NCBI GenBank assembly: GCA_012728855.1
Contig: JAAYEH010000101.1
Span: forward strand, 1-64,000
Source of the DNA: Rhodopirellula sp.
GTDB lineage: Bacteria; Planctomycetota; Planctomycetia; Pirellulales; Thermoguttaceae
Length of the DNA: 64,000 nucleotides
Direction: 5' to 3'
Below the pieces are notes generated by a model. The model was not told the DNA's origin. It saw only the letters and a program-made list of their open reading frames with translations, and did no database searches. Positions within the stretch are counted from its first letter, which is position 1; each line of letters opens with the position of its first letter. A program made the translations under genes and the position numbers. Shown one piece after another: positions 51,496 to 61,174 of this stretch.

Positions 51496-53892
51496 ATGAG
51501 AATTCTCCACTGCGTTTGTTTCATCGAACTACTCCTCTTACTAATCGATACAACTGCCACGCGATTGCCGGCGGCCGATCGGTCCGCGATGGTTGCCAAG
51601 GCGGTCCTCCAAGCTAATCAATCCGGGCAGAACCGCCTGAAGCCGGACGATTGGCGACCGTGGCAGAAAGGGTTTGTGCGACAGGATGGCCTCTTTTTCT
51701 GCGACAACGGCGCGGATGCGTCGGCCCAGCGCGGCGCGAGCCAAACAGTCGTGCTCAACCAGACACGCCCGGAGCCGATCGTGGCCGTGGCCTGGAGTAA
51801 AGCCGAAGGCGTGACCGGGGGGGCCGACAACAACTACGCTCTCTATCTCGATCTCGTCTACGCCGATGGAACCTACCTTTGGGGCCAAACGGCGCCGTTC
51901 GCCACCGGCAGCCACGACTGGCAACGCCGGCAGGTGCTCGTGTTGCCCGAGAAACCGGTCAAGTCGCTATCGTGCCACCTGTTGCTTCGCGAGCACGGCG
52001 GCAAGGCGTGGTTTCGCGATCCGGAGTTGCGGGTCATTTCGGCCCCCGAGGGAGCCTGCACGTTTGACGGCGTGCCGGTCACGGTGGCGTCGCCCGCCCG
52101 GACGGGATTTCAGGTCCGCGACGTGGCCGCCGGTTCGGACTTTGTTCGCATCGGTCGCGAAGCTCTGGGACTGAAGCTCGACTGGAAAGAAACGACGGAG
52201 GCAGGTGCCACGTTCGTCGATGCCACGTTAACCGACACCACCGGCAAAGACCGCGCGATTGCCCTCGTCTATGCCGTTCCAGTAACCCCGCAGGGGCTGC
52301 GGTGGCTGCAACAGCCGCGGCAGACACTAGACGTGGAGCCGATGCGGGAGTACGTCCATGCGTCGCAGTTCCGAGTCGGCGGCGGCCGACTGTCCTACTA
52401 TCCCTTCGGAGCGGTGTCCGACGATGGTCGCGGCACGGCGCTGGGGATCGACATGGCACGGCCAGCGTTCTATCGAGTCGGTTACCATGCCGGCACAGGC
52501 GAACTCTTCCTGACCTACGATATTGGTTTGGCGCCGGAAAAGCCGGCGGCTCACGTGCGGTTCTGCCGGTTTGAATTCGACGCGGCGTGGGGCTTCCGGT
52601 CGGCGCTGGCGAAGTATTACCAGATCTTCCCGGATCATTTCCACTGCCGCACGCCCCAACAGGGTCTGTGGATGCCGTTTGCCAAGATCAGCGCCGTGAA
52701 AGACTGGGAGGATTTCGGCTTTCGGTTCAAGGAAGGTGACGGCGAGACGGCCTGGGACGACGAGCACGGGATCATCACCTTCCGTTATACCGAGCCAATG
52801 ACCTGGTGGATGCGGATGCCCAAAGAGATGCCGCGGACGATGGAGGCCGCGGTAGCGGAGTCGCGGCGGTTGGCCGAAAAGGGCGACTCCCAGGCGAAGG
52901 CCCTGGCGACCAGCGGCTATCACGATGAGGCGGGTCGATTCGTTGCTCGGCTGCTCGACACGCCCTGGTGCAACGGCGCCGTCTGGAGCATGAATTCGAT
53001 GCCAGGCATCACCGGCGACGCCACCGACTTCGCCAATAAATGGAATCCCAAGTTGCGCGAGCGGTTGTACGGGCCGGGACGCCAGGCCGACTTGGACGGC
53101 GAGTACATCGATTCCAGCGAGGGCTACGTGACCGACGAGTTGGATTTCCGCCGCGATCACTTCGCGGCAGCCGCCTCGCCGCTGGTCTTCTCTCCCGATT
53201 CGCACCGGCCGGCCATCTTCCGCGGCCTGATTGCCTATGAGTATGTCCGTGGAATTGCCGACGACGTCCACGCCATGGGCAAGCTGATGATGGCCAACAG
53301 CACACCGATCCGGCTCTGCTGGCTGGCGCCGCTGCTGGAGGTGATGGGCACGGAAACCGACTGGCACCGCCAAGAGACCTGGCGGCCGATGTCCGACGCC
53401 GACCTGCTCTACCGTCGCGCGATGTGCAAGGGGAAGCCGTTCTGTTTCCTGATGAACACGGAGTTCGAGAAGTTCTCGTACGAGCTGGTGGAGAAGTATA
53501 TGAAGCGCTCGCTCGCTTATGGCATGTTTCCGGGGTTCTTCAGCCACAACGCCTCGCAGGGGCATTACTTCACTCGGCCCGATCTCTACGATCGCGACCG
53601 GCCGCTCTTCAAGAAGTATCTCCCGTTGTGCAAGCAAGTGGCGGAAGCCGGCTGGGAGCCGATCACCGCGGCGACGACCAGTGACGAGCGAGTCTATGTG
53701 GAGCGATTCGGAGAACGATTCCTGACGGTGTTCAATGACAGCGGCGAACCCCGTACCGTTACCATTACGCTCCAGCGGCAAGCGCCGGCGGCGAGCCGGA
53801 ACCTCGTTTCCGGCAAATCCATCGCTTGGACGGGGGGCAAAGCCGAGTTGACGCTCCAGACCGAAGACGTGGCGGTGCTGGAGTTGCAGTAG
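51496..53892 (+). CDS. Secreted glycosidase-like protein of unassigned family
   Basis: 798 residues from ATG 51496. N-terminal signal (HCVCFIELLLLLIDTTATRLPAA). Residues 60-190 form a beta-sandwich (VVLNQTRPEPIVAVAWSKAEGV; PVKSLSCHLLLREHGGKAWFRDPEL). The central 350-700 part looks like a TIM barrel with acidic active-site candidates (ADLDGEYIDSSEGYVTDELDF; LWMPFAKISAVKDWEDFGFRF). The C-terminus is a small beta domain (RTVTITLQRQAPAASRNLVSG), as in GH27/31/36-type alpha-glycosidases. The exact family cannot be named. It follows the structured gap and precedes a convergent secreted unknown. Confidence 0.65.
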   Translation: MRILHCVCFIELLLLLIDTTATRLPAADRSAMVAKAVLQANQSGQNRLKPDDWRPWQKGFVRQDGLFFCDNGADASAQRGASQTVVLNQTRPEPIVAVAWSKAEGVTGGADNNYALYLDLVYADGTYLWGQTAPFATGSHDWQRRQVLVLPEKPVKSLSCHLLLREHGGKAWFRDPELRVISAPEGACTFDGVPVTVASPARTGFQVRDVAAGSDFVRIGREALGLKLDWKETTEAGATFVDATLTDTTGKDRAIALVYAVPVTPQGLRWLQQPRQTLDVEPMREYVHASQFRVGGGRLSYYPFGAVSDDGRGTALGIDMARPAFYRVGYHAGTGELFLTYDIGLAPEKPAAHVRFCRFEFDAAWGFRSALAKYYQIFPDHFHCRTPQQGLWMPFAKISAVKDWEDFGFRFKEGDGETAWDDEHGIITFRYTEPMTWWMRMPKEMPRTMEAAVAESRRLAEKGDSQAKALATSGYHDEAGRFVARLLDTPWCNGAVWSMNSMPGITGDATDFANKWNPKLRERLYGPGRQADLDGEYIDSSEGYVTDELDFRRDHFAAAASPLVFSPDSHRPAIFRGLIAYEYVRGIADDVHAMGKLMMANSTPIRLCWLAPLLEVMGTETDWHRQETWRPMSDADLLYRRAMCKGKPFCFLMNTEFEKFSYELVEKYMKRSLAYGMFPGFFSHNASQGHYFTRPDLYDRDRPLFKKYLPLCKQVAEAGWEPITAATTSDERVYVERFGERFLTVFNDSGEPRTVTITLQRQAPAASRNLVSGKSIAWTGGKAELTLQTEDVAVLELQ

Positions 53893-53931
53893 CCGGGCAG
53901 TGGGGCATGCGGGCCGGGAAACGGCTGATCG

Positions 53932-55134
53932 CTAGAGCCGGTCACGATAGCGCTGGCGAAAAGCATCGACCTTGGCCCGGGTGTCAGCTTCCAGTTCCAG
54001 TTTGGCCAAGTGCTCGTAGGCCCTCCTGGCAATGAAGAAATCCGCGTTATCGAGAAGGCGAGCCACATCAGACATCGTCTTCTGCGAAGCGAATTTCCGC
54101 TGCTCGAGAATTCGCAGCGCCAGGTGAATCGGGAAGTAAGGGAGCCGAGCCAGTCGTCCGGCAAGGCCCTCCAGGGTGTTGGCGGAGAGGCTCGGATCTT
54201 CCGAGAGTTTCTCCAGGATTAACGGTGCATCGGCAGGACGCACGCGGCAGCACGAGTCGATCAAGCGGGCGTGCAGTTTCGGCTTGTCGGGCACGGCGTG
54301 GCCGAGAAACTCCAGCGCCCGCAGGATCTGATCTCTCTCGCCGGTCTCGAGCAGATGAAAAACCGATTCCGCGAACTGTGGATCGGTTCGATGATGCTCC
54401 ATCGCGTAGTCGAGGGCGAAATCGGCATATCTCCGTTCTTGGGAAACCAGCAGATGCTTCAGATACGCCGGAGTGCAGCTCTGCTCGGTGATGCCGCACA
54501 ATTTCGGCACGATCTCGCCGTTCGCCCATCGCCAGAGCGCCCAGGTGGTGAAGGCGGCGTCTTGGATGACCGAGTCCTTCACGGTGACCGGCGTGGGAGC
54601 GGTGACCGCATCGACGTCGCCGACCGCTTCCACCGGCTTTTCCAGATAGCTGACCGCCCAACTACCAAGAATCGAGTTGCCATCCTTGAGGATGCGATCC
54701 AGCTTTGCGTAATCCTGCGCCGTAAACGGCACGTGCTCCTTCTTGGTGAGCGGTTTTCCGAGCGGGCATTTCAGTCGCTCGAAGCAGCCCACGGCATTCC
54801 AAAACATCGTCACCTCGACCGGCTTGCACTGATCGTCGACGCAGACGTGCGTCTCGAACGACAAGCGGTACTCAAGGGGAAAGCCGCTTCCATCCCTGGC
54901 TTGCACGACGTCATAAACCCGCGCCGGCCGCGACGGATCAACCGGATCGGCAAGCGAAACCTTATGGATTACCGTTGTCGGCGCATCAACGGCCGATGGC
55001 GTCTCGGCATTCATCCGGGGACACCAGAGAATTGCCGGAAGCGAAAGCAGCGCGAAAAGCAGCGAAGCAAACAGCCGATAGCCGGCGGACTGTACAGCGC
55101 GGGATGGTCTTCTCACGACTTGGCGGCGGTTCAT
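53932..55134 (-). CDS. Exported protein of unknown function with conserved cysteine motif
   Basis: 400 residues from ATG 55134; a GTG 17 codons upstream is possible. The basic leader MNRRQVVRR and hydrophobic LFASLLFALLSLPAILW suggest export. A distinctive block, SFETHVCVDDQCKPVEVTMFWNAVGCFERLKCPLGKPLTKKEHVPFTAQDYAKLDRIL, contains two cysteine pairs and recurs in secreted proteins of planctomycetes and Bacteroidetes that I recall, without known function. The C-terminal 200 residues are helical repeats (HEAT/TPR-like: HHRTDPQFAESVFHLLETGERDQILRALEFLGHAV). It is convergent with the glycosidase-like gene. Confidence 0.7.
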   Translation of the reverse strand: MNRRQVVRRPSRAVQSAGYRLFASLLFALLSLPAILWCPRMNAETPSAVDAPTTVIHKVSLADPVDPSRPARVYDVVQARDGSGFPLEYRLSFETHVCVDDQCKPVEVTMFWNAVGCFERLKCPLGKPLTKKEHVPFTAQDYAKLDRILKDGNSILGSWAVSYLEKPVEAVGDVDAVTAPTPVTVKDSVIQDAAFTTWALWRWANGEIVPKLCGITEQSCTPAYLKHLLVSQERRYADFALDYAMEHHRTDPQFAESVFHLLETGERDQILRALEFLGHAVPDKPKLHARLIDSCCRVRPADAPLILEKLSEDPSLSANTLEGLAGRLARLPYFPIHLALRILEQRKFASQKTMSDVARLLDNADFFIARRAYEHLAKLELEADTRAKVDAFRQRYRDRL

Positions 55135-55273
55135 AGGGGGCGCTGGCGGAGTGCTTTGGTTGGGTGAGCTGGAATCGAGTTTCACGTATTTTCCATTCTA
55201 CCGGCCTGCGGCTACGAGGTCCAACTCAAGAACATTGCGTGTGCGAAGCGTTGGACGTACAGGGACAGGTGGC

Positions 55274-55306
55274 TCCCCTCCCTCCCTCCCTCCCTCCCTC
55301 CCTCCG
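55274..55306. repeat. CCCT tetranucleotide microsatellite
   Basis: About seven to eight uninterrupted copies of ccct end in ccggagg. Simple-sequence tracts of this length are rare in bacteria and mutate by slippage. It lies just upstream of the ThuA remnant. Confidence 0.8.
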
Positions 55307-55343
55307 GAGGCTTCGCTTGACGCCTTCCCCGTCGCTATTTAGA

Positions 55344-55463
55344 GTGGCGTGCAACCGGACTACCGTTCCACTCCTCATGCTTGGCCATGACTCGAAGGCT
55401 TACGCCAACCCGAACTTCCGTGAGATCTTGCATCGCGGTATCCGCTGGGCCGCTGAGCGTTGA
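55344..55463 (+). pseudogene. ThuA-like domain C-terminal remnant
   Basis: About 38 codons ending at a TGA read VPLLMLGHDSKAYANPNFREILHRGIRWAAE, the last strand and helix of ThuA/trehalose-utilisation-type (glutamine-amidotransferase-like) domains, which are abundant in planctomycete secreted proteins. Everything upstream of this segment is missing and is replaced by the CCCT tract. A truncated fragment. Confidence 0.65.
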
Positions 55464-55536
55464 GTCGTTTCGCCCAGTCGGTTCGTATTGGAGGCCCTCC
55501 TAGCTGTCTTGCTGCCGGCAGACGAATGCGGAGTGA

Positions 55537-55600
55537 ATAACTCAAACTGTAGGCGGAGTCAAAAAGGAGAACGACTCCGAGTGTGCCGTTCCGTTTTGGC
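55537..55600. repeat. Partial copy of the ggctccgag palindromic element
   Basis: aactcaaactgta, then ggcggagtcaaaaaggagaacgactccgagtgtg, closely parallels 29950-29995. Only the left arm and flank are clear; the right arm has diverged or been lost. Confidence 0.5.
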
Positions 55601-55621
55601 AAAAAATCGCTCCATTAACAC

Positions 55622-57445
55622 ATGACCATGACCCGAACCAAGTTCATTCTCGCCATACTCTGTGGCCTCTCGGCCTCCGCGGTCCAGGATCTCGCCACCG
55701 CAGCGGACACCGATGGGAGTAAACCGCATCCTGTGGGCTTTTCCGGCCTCACCGCTGTGTCGAACCCGAAACAAGTCGATGCGATCGACCGGCGTTTGAA
55801 AGTGGTCAACGGCGACTTCAGCGACCTCAGCGGACTTACTGCGGGGAACGACGGCTGGTACGGCGGGCTACCGAACGGATGGCGCGGCTCGGACAGCGGC
55901 TACGCAGTCCACGCGCAGAAAGGCGCGACTCCACCGACCTGCAATCCATCGACGCTGGGATTCTTCCGGCAGAATGCCGGTATGGTGGCGGGCGATTCGG
56001 ATGTCGTGCTCTCGTTCGACGTATCCGAACCGTGGAAGCCTGAGGCAGTTCTGAAGGCGGCGATCTACGACGGCAATTTCGCGCAACTCGCGGGCAGCGA
56101 TTTCGGCCCCGGGCTCCGGCAGGAACTCGTTGCCAAAGGCGTTCCCGCGGGCACGTCGGTGATCATCGCCTTCCAGGCCGCCCAAGGCGTCCCCGGCCTC
56201 GACAATGTTTCCCTCGATGCCAAGGAAGCGACCCTCCCGGTATCCGCCGCGGCGCAATCAGCCTTGCGGGCGGGTCGGCCCGTCACGGTGGCCTGTTACT
56301 ACTTCGGCAACTACCACCCGGGCGATCCTCGCAACGAGAAATCCAAGGGGAAGGGGTGGTCGGAATGGGAACTGGTCAAGGCGGCCAGGCCGCGTTTCCC
56401 CGGCCATCGCCAGCCGAACGTTCCGCTCTGGGGATACACCGACGAGTCGGATCCGGACATCATGGCGGAGAAGATCGCCGCGGCGGCGGACCACGGCATC
56501 GATGCGTTCATCTTCGACTGGTACTATTACAATGACGGCCCTTTTCTGGACCGGCCCATCGACAACGGATTTCTGAAGGCTGCGAACAACGCACGCCTCA
56601 AATTCGCCTTCATGTGGGCCAACCACGATTGGCTCGAACTCCACCCTTACCGGCGCGGCGCCGAACGCAAGGTTCTCTATCCCGGAGTCGTCACACCGGA
56701 GAACTTCGAAAAGATCTGCGACCACGTTATCCGATCTTACTTCCTGCATCCTTCCTACTGGCGGATCGACGGGCGGCCGTACTTCTCGTTCTACGAACTA
56801 ACGAAACTGCTGGAGAGTTTCGGCAGCGTCGAGGCAACGCGCGCCGCGCTCGACAGGTTCCGCTCGAAGGCGGTGGCTGCCGGCCTTCCTGGCCTGCATC
56901 TGAATGCCGTTGTCTGGGGCCGGCCGATTCTGCCCGGCGAGGGCAAGCCGGCCGACGCCGGCCAACTCGTCAAGGATCTCCGTTTCGATTCGGTCACGTC
57001 CTACGTCTGGATCCACCACGTACCGCTATTGAAACTGCAGTCCGATTACGACGAAGTGCGCGACAGCTACTTCCGCTACTGGAGCGAGGCCGAGCAACGA
57101 TTCGACGTCCCCTACTTCCCGAATGTGACGATGGGCTGGGATTCCAGCCCTCGCGCCCATCAGGACGACGAATTCGGGAATTTCGGCTACCCATTCATGA
57201 ACACCATCTCCGGCAACACCCCGCAGCGATTTCAGGAAGCGTTGGCCATGACCAAACGGCGCCTGTTGTCCGAGCCGGGCGGCCCGCGCATCCTGACCAT
57301 CAATTGCTGGAACGAATGGACCGAGGGCAGTTACCTGGAGCCCGACACCGTCCACGGCATGAAGTATCTCGAAGCCGTGCAAACGGTTTTCGGTTCAGGC
57401 CCCCCTCCAGATAACTCTCCTCGCCGAACGTCATCGCTCAAGTGA
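55622..57445 (+). CDS. Secreted GH99/WbsX-like protein
   Basis: 607 residues from ATG 55622. A signal peptide (TKFILAILCGLSASAVQDLATAA) is followed by a jelly-roll-like carbohydrate-binding domain (residues 55-200: VVNGDFSDLSG, DVVLSFDVSEPWKPEAVLKAAIYDG). Residues 215-590 match WbsX/GH99-like TIM-barrel proteins (VTVACYYFGNYHPGD, AAAADHGIDAFIFDWYYYN, LKFAFMWANHDW, YWRIDGRPYFSFYEL, FPNVTMGWDSSPR, INCWNEWTEGSYLEPD). Enzymes of this group cleave mannosides (endo-alpha-mannosidase-like) or act in O-antigen biology. Export here argues for glycan breakdown. Confidence 0.85.
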   Translation: MTMTRTKFILAILCGLSASAVQDLATAADTDGSKPHPVGFSGLTAVSNPKQVDAIDRRLKVVNGDFSDLSGLTAGNDGWYGGLPNGWRGSDSGYAVHAQKGATPPTCNPSTLGFFRQNAGMVAGDSDVVLSFDVSEPWKPEAVLKAAIYDGNFAQLAGSDFGPGLRQELVAKGVPAGTSVIIAFQAAQGVPGLDNVSLDAKEATLPVSAAAQSALRAGRPVTVACYYFGNYHPGDPRNEKSKGKGWSEWELVKAARPRFPGHRQPNVPLWGYTDESDPDIMAEKIAAAADHGIDAFIFDWYYYNDGPFLDRPIDNGFLKAANNARLKFAFMWANHDWLELHPYRRGAERKVLYPGVVTPENFEKICDHVIRSYFLHPSYWRIDGRPYFSFYELTKLLESFGSVEATRAALDRFRSKAVAAGLPGLHLNAVVWGRPILPGEGKPADAGQLVKDLRFDSVTSYVWIHHVPLLKLQSDYDEVRDSYFRYWSEAEQRFDVPYFPNVTMGWDSSPRAHQDDEFGNFGYPFMNTISGNTPQRFQEALAMTKRRLLSEPGGPRILTINCWNEWTEGSYLEPDTVHGMKYLEAVQTVFGSGPPPDNSPRRTSSLK

Positions 57446-57477
57446 GGCGCAGGTCTGCGGCATCTTAGGATCGGCGA

Positions 57478-59835
57478 ATGCATAACTGTTGCGAAATCGA
57501 CGTGGGAAGGAGTCGGACGTACCGTTCGATCTTCATGCTCGTTTTGGGCTTCCTGGTTCCCGCTCTCTGCTTCGCGGGCGAGGAGGACGAATTCGGCCGA
57601 ATTATCCAGGCCGACTGGACGGCGCAGGAGCGCAGGCTTGGCCGACTGCCGACCGATCCGCAGGCCATCGAGAGCGTCTTTCGGCGAGCCGGAACCCTGC
57701 TTGACGGTCTGTGCGCCCTGCCCCAGTCGCCCGATCTTGCAGCCGACCGTGTCCGGCTGGAATCGCTCGCAACCGCGGTGGCCGATGCCAAGACGCTCGG
57801 CGAAACGGGTCGACTGGCGTTGTACTATCAGGTCCGGACCCTCTGCCGTGCGATTGCCCTGAAGAACCCGCTGGTCGCCGGCAAGCGGATCGCCTTCATG
57901 AAACGACGGCGGTTCATCTCCCAGATGTTACACGAGTATCTGGGCTACTTCTACGACTACGGCGACATCGCGGGGGGCGGCGTCTATGTCCTGGAGCGGC
58001 CCGGACACTCGCTCGAAATCCGCGACCTGGTTCGCGACCGCCTGCCGAAGGGCAACTACACGACGTTGGCCCTTTCCTACGACGCCGACAGGCTGTACTT
58101 CGGCTTTGCCGAGCGGGCGCCGAGCAAGCCCGATTACTACTCGCCCGACCGGAAATGCTTTCACATCTGGGAGATGGGCACCAACGGCGACAACCTGCGT
58201 CAACGGACTGACGGCTGCAACGACGATTTCGACCCGTGCCCCCTGCCCGATGGCGGGATCGCCTTCATGTCCACGCGTCGGGGTGGGTTCGGGCGATGCC
58301 ACAATCCGTGGGAACCTCTGCCGGCGTATACGCTGCACCGGATGGACGCCTCCGGGCGCAACGTGCGGACGCTTTCCTTCCATGAGACGAACGAGTGGCA
58401 TCCGGCGGTCCTGAGCGACGGGCGGATTATCTATTCCCGATGGGACTACGTAGACCGCTCGGCCGCGAACTATCATGGGCTCTGGGTCAGCAATCCCGAC
58501 GGGACGAACCCGGCCATTGTGTTTGGCAACTACACGCAGCGGATCAATGCCTGCTTCCAGGCCAAGGCGGTTCCGGGGTCGAAGAAGATTGCTTTCATCG
58601 CCGGGGCGCATCATGCGGACGTGGGCGGCTCGCTCGTGCTGGTCGATCCGGACAGATGCCGGCTCGACCCCGTTACCGGCGAAGACCGATTCGAGTCCCT
58701 TGACGTGCTGACGCCGGAGGTGTGTTTTCCCGAGGGCGTTGGCTGGCCCGGCAGCTTCTTCCACAGCCCCTGGCCGCTCTCGGAGGACTACTTTCTCGTG
58801 GCGTTCAGTTTCCAGCCGCTTCCCGGCATGGGCTCGAAGGTCGCGGACGACAACTACACCGGCCTGTACTACTTCGACCGTTTCGGAAACCTGGAACTGC
58901 TCTACGCGGATCCGTACTTCTCCTGCATGTACCCGATTCCGCTCGCGCCCCGCCCGGTCCCGCCCGTCGTCGCCAGCAGTCTGGATCCGCAGCTAGGGGA
59001 CGAGGGCGAGTTCATCTTGACGGATGTCCGGCGGAGCTTCTTCGCGATGCCTCCTGCACGACCGATTCGGACGCTCCGCATCTTCCAGGTGCTCCCGAAG
59101 ACATCGACGCACGTCGCCAATCAGCCTCGCATCGGTTACGCGAACGCCGAGAGCGCCCGCATGTTGCTGGGCACGGTGCCCGTCGCGCCGGACGGCTCGG
59201 CGTATTTTCGCGCACCGGCCCGCAAGCCCTTGTATTTCCAGGCGGTGGACGAAGCGGGCCGCGCCGTGCAGAGCATGCGAAGCATTACCTACCTCCAGCC
59301 CGGCGAGCGACGAGGCTGTGTCGGATGTCATGAGCCCCCGGGCACGATATCGCCGGCCCGCCCGGACATGCTGGCGCTCCGCCATGCACCGTCGGCCATC
59401 GAGCCCGGTCCGACAGGAACCCGGCCCTGGAGCTACCCGATCCTCGTTCAATCCATGCTGGAGAGGCACTGCGTCCGCTGCCACGATGGAAGCCAGGGTG
59501 AATGGAAAGCCGAGCCGGTTCTGACCGCGGAGCCCGCGGACACGTTCAGCAGATCCTACGAGAGCCTGAAGCCCTACGTCCGCTGGTACGAATGGGGCGG
59601 AAAATCGATCCGGGAGATCGGCACGGCCCCCGGCCGCATAGGAGCCGACGAGAGCCCGTTGTTGAAGATCCTGGCGGACAAGACCCACGCCGAGCACGTC
59701 AAGTTGCCTTCAGAGGACTACGAGCGGCTGTGTATCTGGCTGGACGGCAACGCCCCCTTCTACGGCACCTACGAAGAGCAGTCGCAGGTCGCCCAGCAGG
59801 CCGGCCGGTCGGTCTCGCCGCCAGCGGTGCAATGA
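57478..59835 (+). CDS. Secreted diheme HZS-alpha-like protein, compact form
   Basis: 785 residues from ATG 57478, 32 bp after the GH99-like gene. Signal/anchor FMLVLGFLVPALCFAG. It carries the same beta-propeller-like domain as the proteins at 2528 and 6552 (DPCPLPDGGIAFMSTRRGG; VLSDGRIIYSRWDYVDRS; GNYTQRINACFQAKAVPGS) and two heme-c motifs, CVGCH at residue 614 and CVRCH at 665. It has neither the LamG nor the discoidin domain. Being next to a glycosidase suggests the family may oxidise or sense saccharide-derived compounds (inference). It is not evidence of anammox. Confidence 0.82.
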   Translation: MHNCCEIDVGRSRTYRSIFMLVLGFLVPALCFAGEEDEFGRIIQADWTAQERRLGRLPTDPQAIESVFRRAGTLLDGLCALPQSPDLAADRVRLESLATAVADAKTLGETGRLALYYQVRTLCRAIALKNPLVAGKRIAFMKRRRFISQMLHEYLGYFYDYGDIAGGGVYVLERPGHSLEIRDLVRDRLPKGNYTTLALSYDADRLYFGFAERAPSKPDYYSPDRKCFHIWEMGTNGDNLRQRTDGCNDDFDPCPLPDGGIAFMSTRRGGFGRCHNPWEPLPAYTLHRMDASGRNVRTLSFHETNEWHPAVLSDGRIIYSRWDYVDRSAANYHGLWVSNPDGTNPAIVFGNYTQRINACFQAKAVPGSKKIAFIAGAHHADVGGSLVLVDPDRCRLDPVTGEDRFESLDVLTPEVCFPEGVGWPGSFFHSPWPLSEDYFLVAFSFQPLPGMGSKVADDNYTGLYYFDRFGNLELLYADPYFSCMYPIPLAPRPVPPVVASSLDPQLGDEGEFILTDVRRSFFAMPPARPIRTLRIFQVLPKTSTHVANQPRIGYANAESARMLLGTVPVAPDGSAYFRAPARKPLYFQAVDEAGRAVQSMRSITYLQPGERRGCVGCHEPPGTISPARPDMLALRHAPSAIEPGPTGTRPWSYPILVQSMLERHCVRCHDGSQGEWKAEPVLTAEPADTFSRSYESLKPYVRWYEWGGKSIREIGTAPGRIGADESPLLKILADKTHAEHVKLPSEDYERLCIWLDGNAPFYGTYEEQSQVAQQAGRSVSPPAVQ

Positions 59836-60057
59836 TCCTGCGAGGGCAAATGCTCCGTGGGGGGGGGCGTTCGAGCGAATGGTTTGGACATCGACTCGCC
59901 GAAAGGTCGATATTCAACGCCAAAACTTGTGCCGCTTTGAGCCTCTTGTTGCATCGATCGGATCGGCGATAAGAGTGTTGCGCCCGCTTGTCTCCCGGTG
60001 AAGTGAGCGGACGCCACTACGTCGAACATTGATGTCGCTCGCAGGAATCAACCGCTC

Positions 60058-60465
60058 ATGCCTCCAATCGAACACCTCGTCGAAGGAGGGATCTACGCCG
60101 ACGTTCTGGATGCGGCCGAGGAGTTCTATCGCGGCAGTCTGGGGTTGGAGGTGCTGACGAACGAACCGGAACGGCACATCTTCTTTCGGGTTGGCGACAG
60201 CGTGCTCCTGGTCTTCCGGCCCGACGAGACCTTGAAGGGTGGGATGCTGCCGCCGCACGGGACCAGAGGGCCAGGGCATTTCGCTCTGGGAATTCCCACC
60301 GAATCGCTGGACCAGTGGCGAGAGCATCTCAACGCTCACGGCATACAGATCGAAAAAGAAGTCGATTGGCCGAGGGGCGGAAAATCGCTCTGCTTCCGTG
60401 ATCCGGCAGGCAACGCTGTCGAATTCGTGACCCGTGGACTGTGGGGTCTATCTTCTGGATGGTGA
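60058..60465 (+). CDS. VOC-family (glyoxalase/dioxygenase-like) protein
   Basis: 135 residues from ATG 60058. One vicinal-oxygen-chelate module: IEHLVEGGIYADVLDAAEEFYRGSLGLEVL, HIFFRVGDSVLLVFRP, GPGHFALGIPTESLDQWREHL, KSLCFRDPAGNAVEFVTRGLW. Candidate metal ligands are H (HFALGI) and E (VEFVT). Function not assignable beyond the superfamily (glyoxalase, fosfomycin-resistance or dioxygenase-like). The preceding 220 bp hold a run of nine G residues (59859-59867) and no gene. Confidence 0.85.
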   Translation: MPPIEHLVEGGIYADVLDAAEEFYRGSLGLEVLTNEPERHIFFRVGDSVLLVFRPDETLKGGMLPPHGTRGPGHFALGIPTESLDQWREHLNAHGIQIEKEVDWPRGGKSLCFRDPAGNAVEFVTRGLWGLSSGW

Positions 60466-60586
60466 GGCATGGGAACGAGCGAAAATGCCTACCCAAGCCA
60501 CCTTCGGTCAGCTACGATGGCGAACAAGCGGCAAGAAACAACCCCTTCCGTTCGTCTCGCCTCCACCAACCACAAGGACAGCACCC

Positions 60587-61174
60587 ATGAGATGCCTCAT
60601 CACTGTACTGTTCGCCATCGCCCCCCTTGTCCACCTCGTGTCTGCAGAGGAACCGATCCGAGAACGGATTGAATGGGCCGACATTTGGGTGACGGACGCC
60701 GATAAGGACGACCTGCCAAGGGTGCTGCTCATCGGCGACTCGATCACAAGAGGCTACTTCGGCGAGGTCGAGAAGGCTCTCGCTGGCAAGGCGTACTTTG
60801 CTCGCCTGACCACCTCGAAGTGCGTCTCCGATCCATTCTTCCCCGACGAAGTACAGCTTCTGCTCAAGCAGTACCGCTTCGCGGTCATCCACTTCAACAA
60901 TGGTCTGCATGGCTGGGGGTACACGGAAGAGCAGTACCGCGACGGCCTCGTGCGTTTGCTGGAGACCTTCGAGAAACACGCAGCAGGTGCGAAACTGATT
61001 TGGGCCACCACGACGCCCGTGCGGGAAGCAAGCAACTTGTCGGATTCGAATGACTTCCGGCATCCAAACACGCTGTATGCCCAGGCGGGTCTCGATTCGC
61101 AAACGGACGGGTGCAATACGCGACGGCAACGCTGGTCACTGGACGCAACATTTCGAGCAAAGAGAAGACTATGA
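60587..61174 (+). pseudogene. SGNH-hydrolase gene, C-terminally truncated
   Basis: From ATG 60587: signal peptide (CLITVLFAIAPLVHLVSA), then a clear SGNH core (PRVLLIGDSITRGYFGEVEKALAGKAYFARL, VIHFNNGLHGWGYTEEQYRDGLVRLLETF, KLIWATTTPVRE). The family should continue for about 80 residues to the catalytic Asp-His (DGxHFxxxG). Instead it diverges after REASNLSD and ends with unrelated sequence near 61174, overlapping the start of the next gene. The catalytic His is lost, so the protein should be inactive. Confidence 0.7.

Noticed and set aside
55274..55306. CRISPR-like repeat
   Set aside because: A pure 4-nt tandem tract without spacers.
2528..59835. Anammox hydrazine synthase
   Set aside because: Only HZS-alpha-like proteins are present; beta/gamma subunits and other anammox genes are absent, and such paralogues are common in ordinary planctomycetes.
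59859..59867. Run of nine G residues as a phase-variation tract
   Set aside because: It lies between genes, outside any reading frame or recognised promoter, and may be a sequencing artefact.
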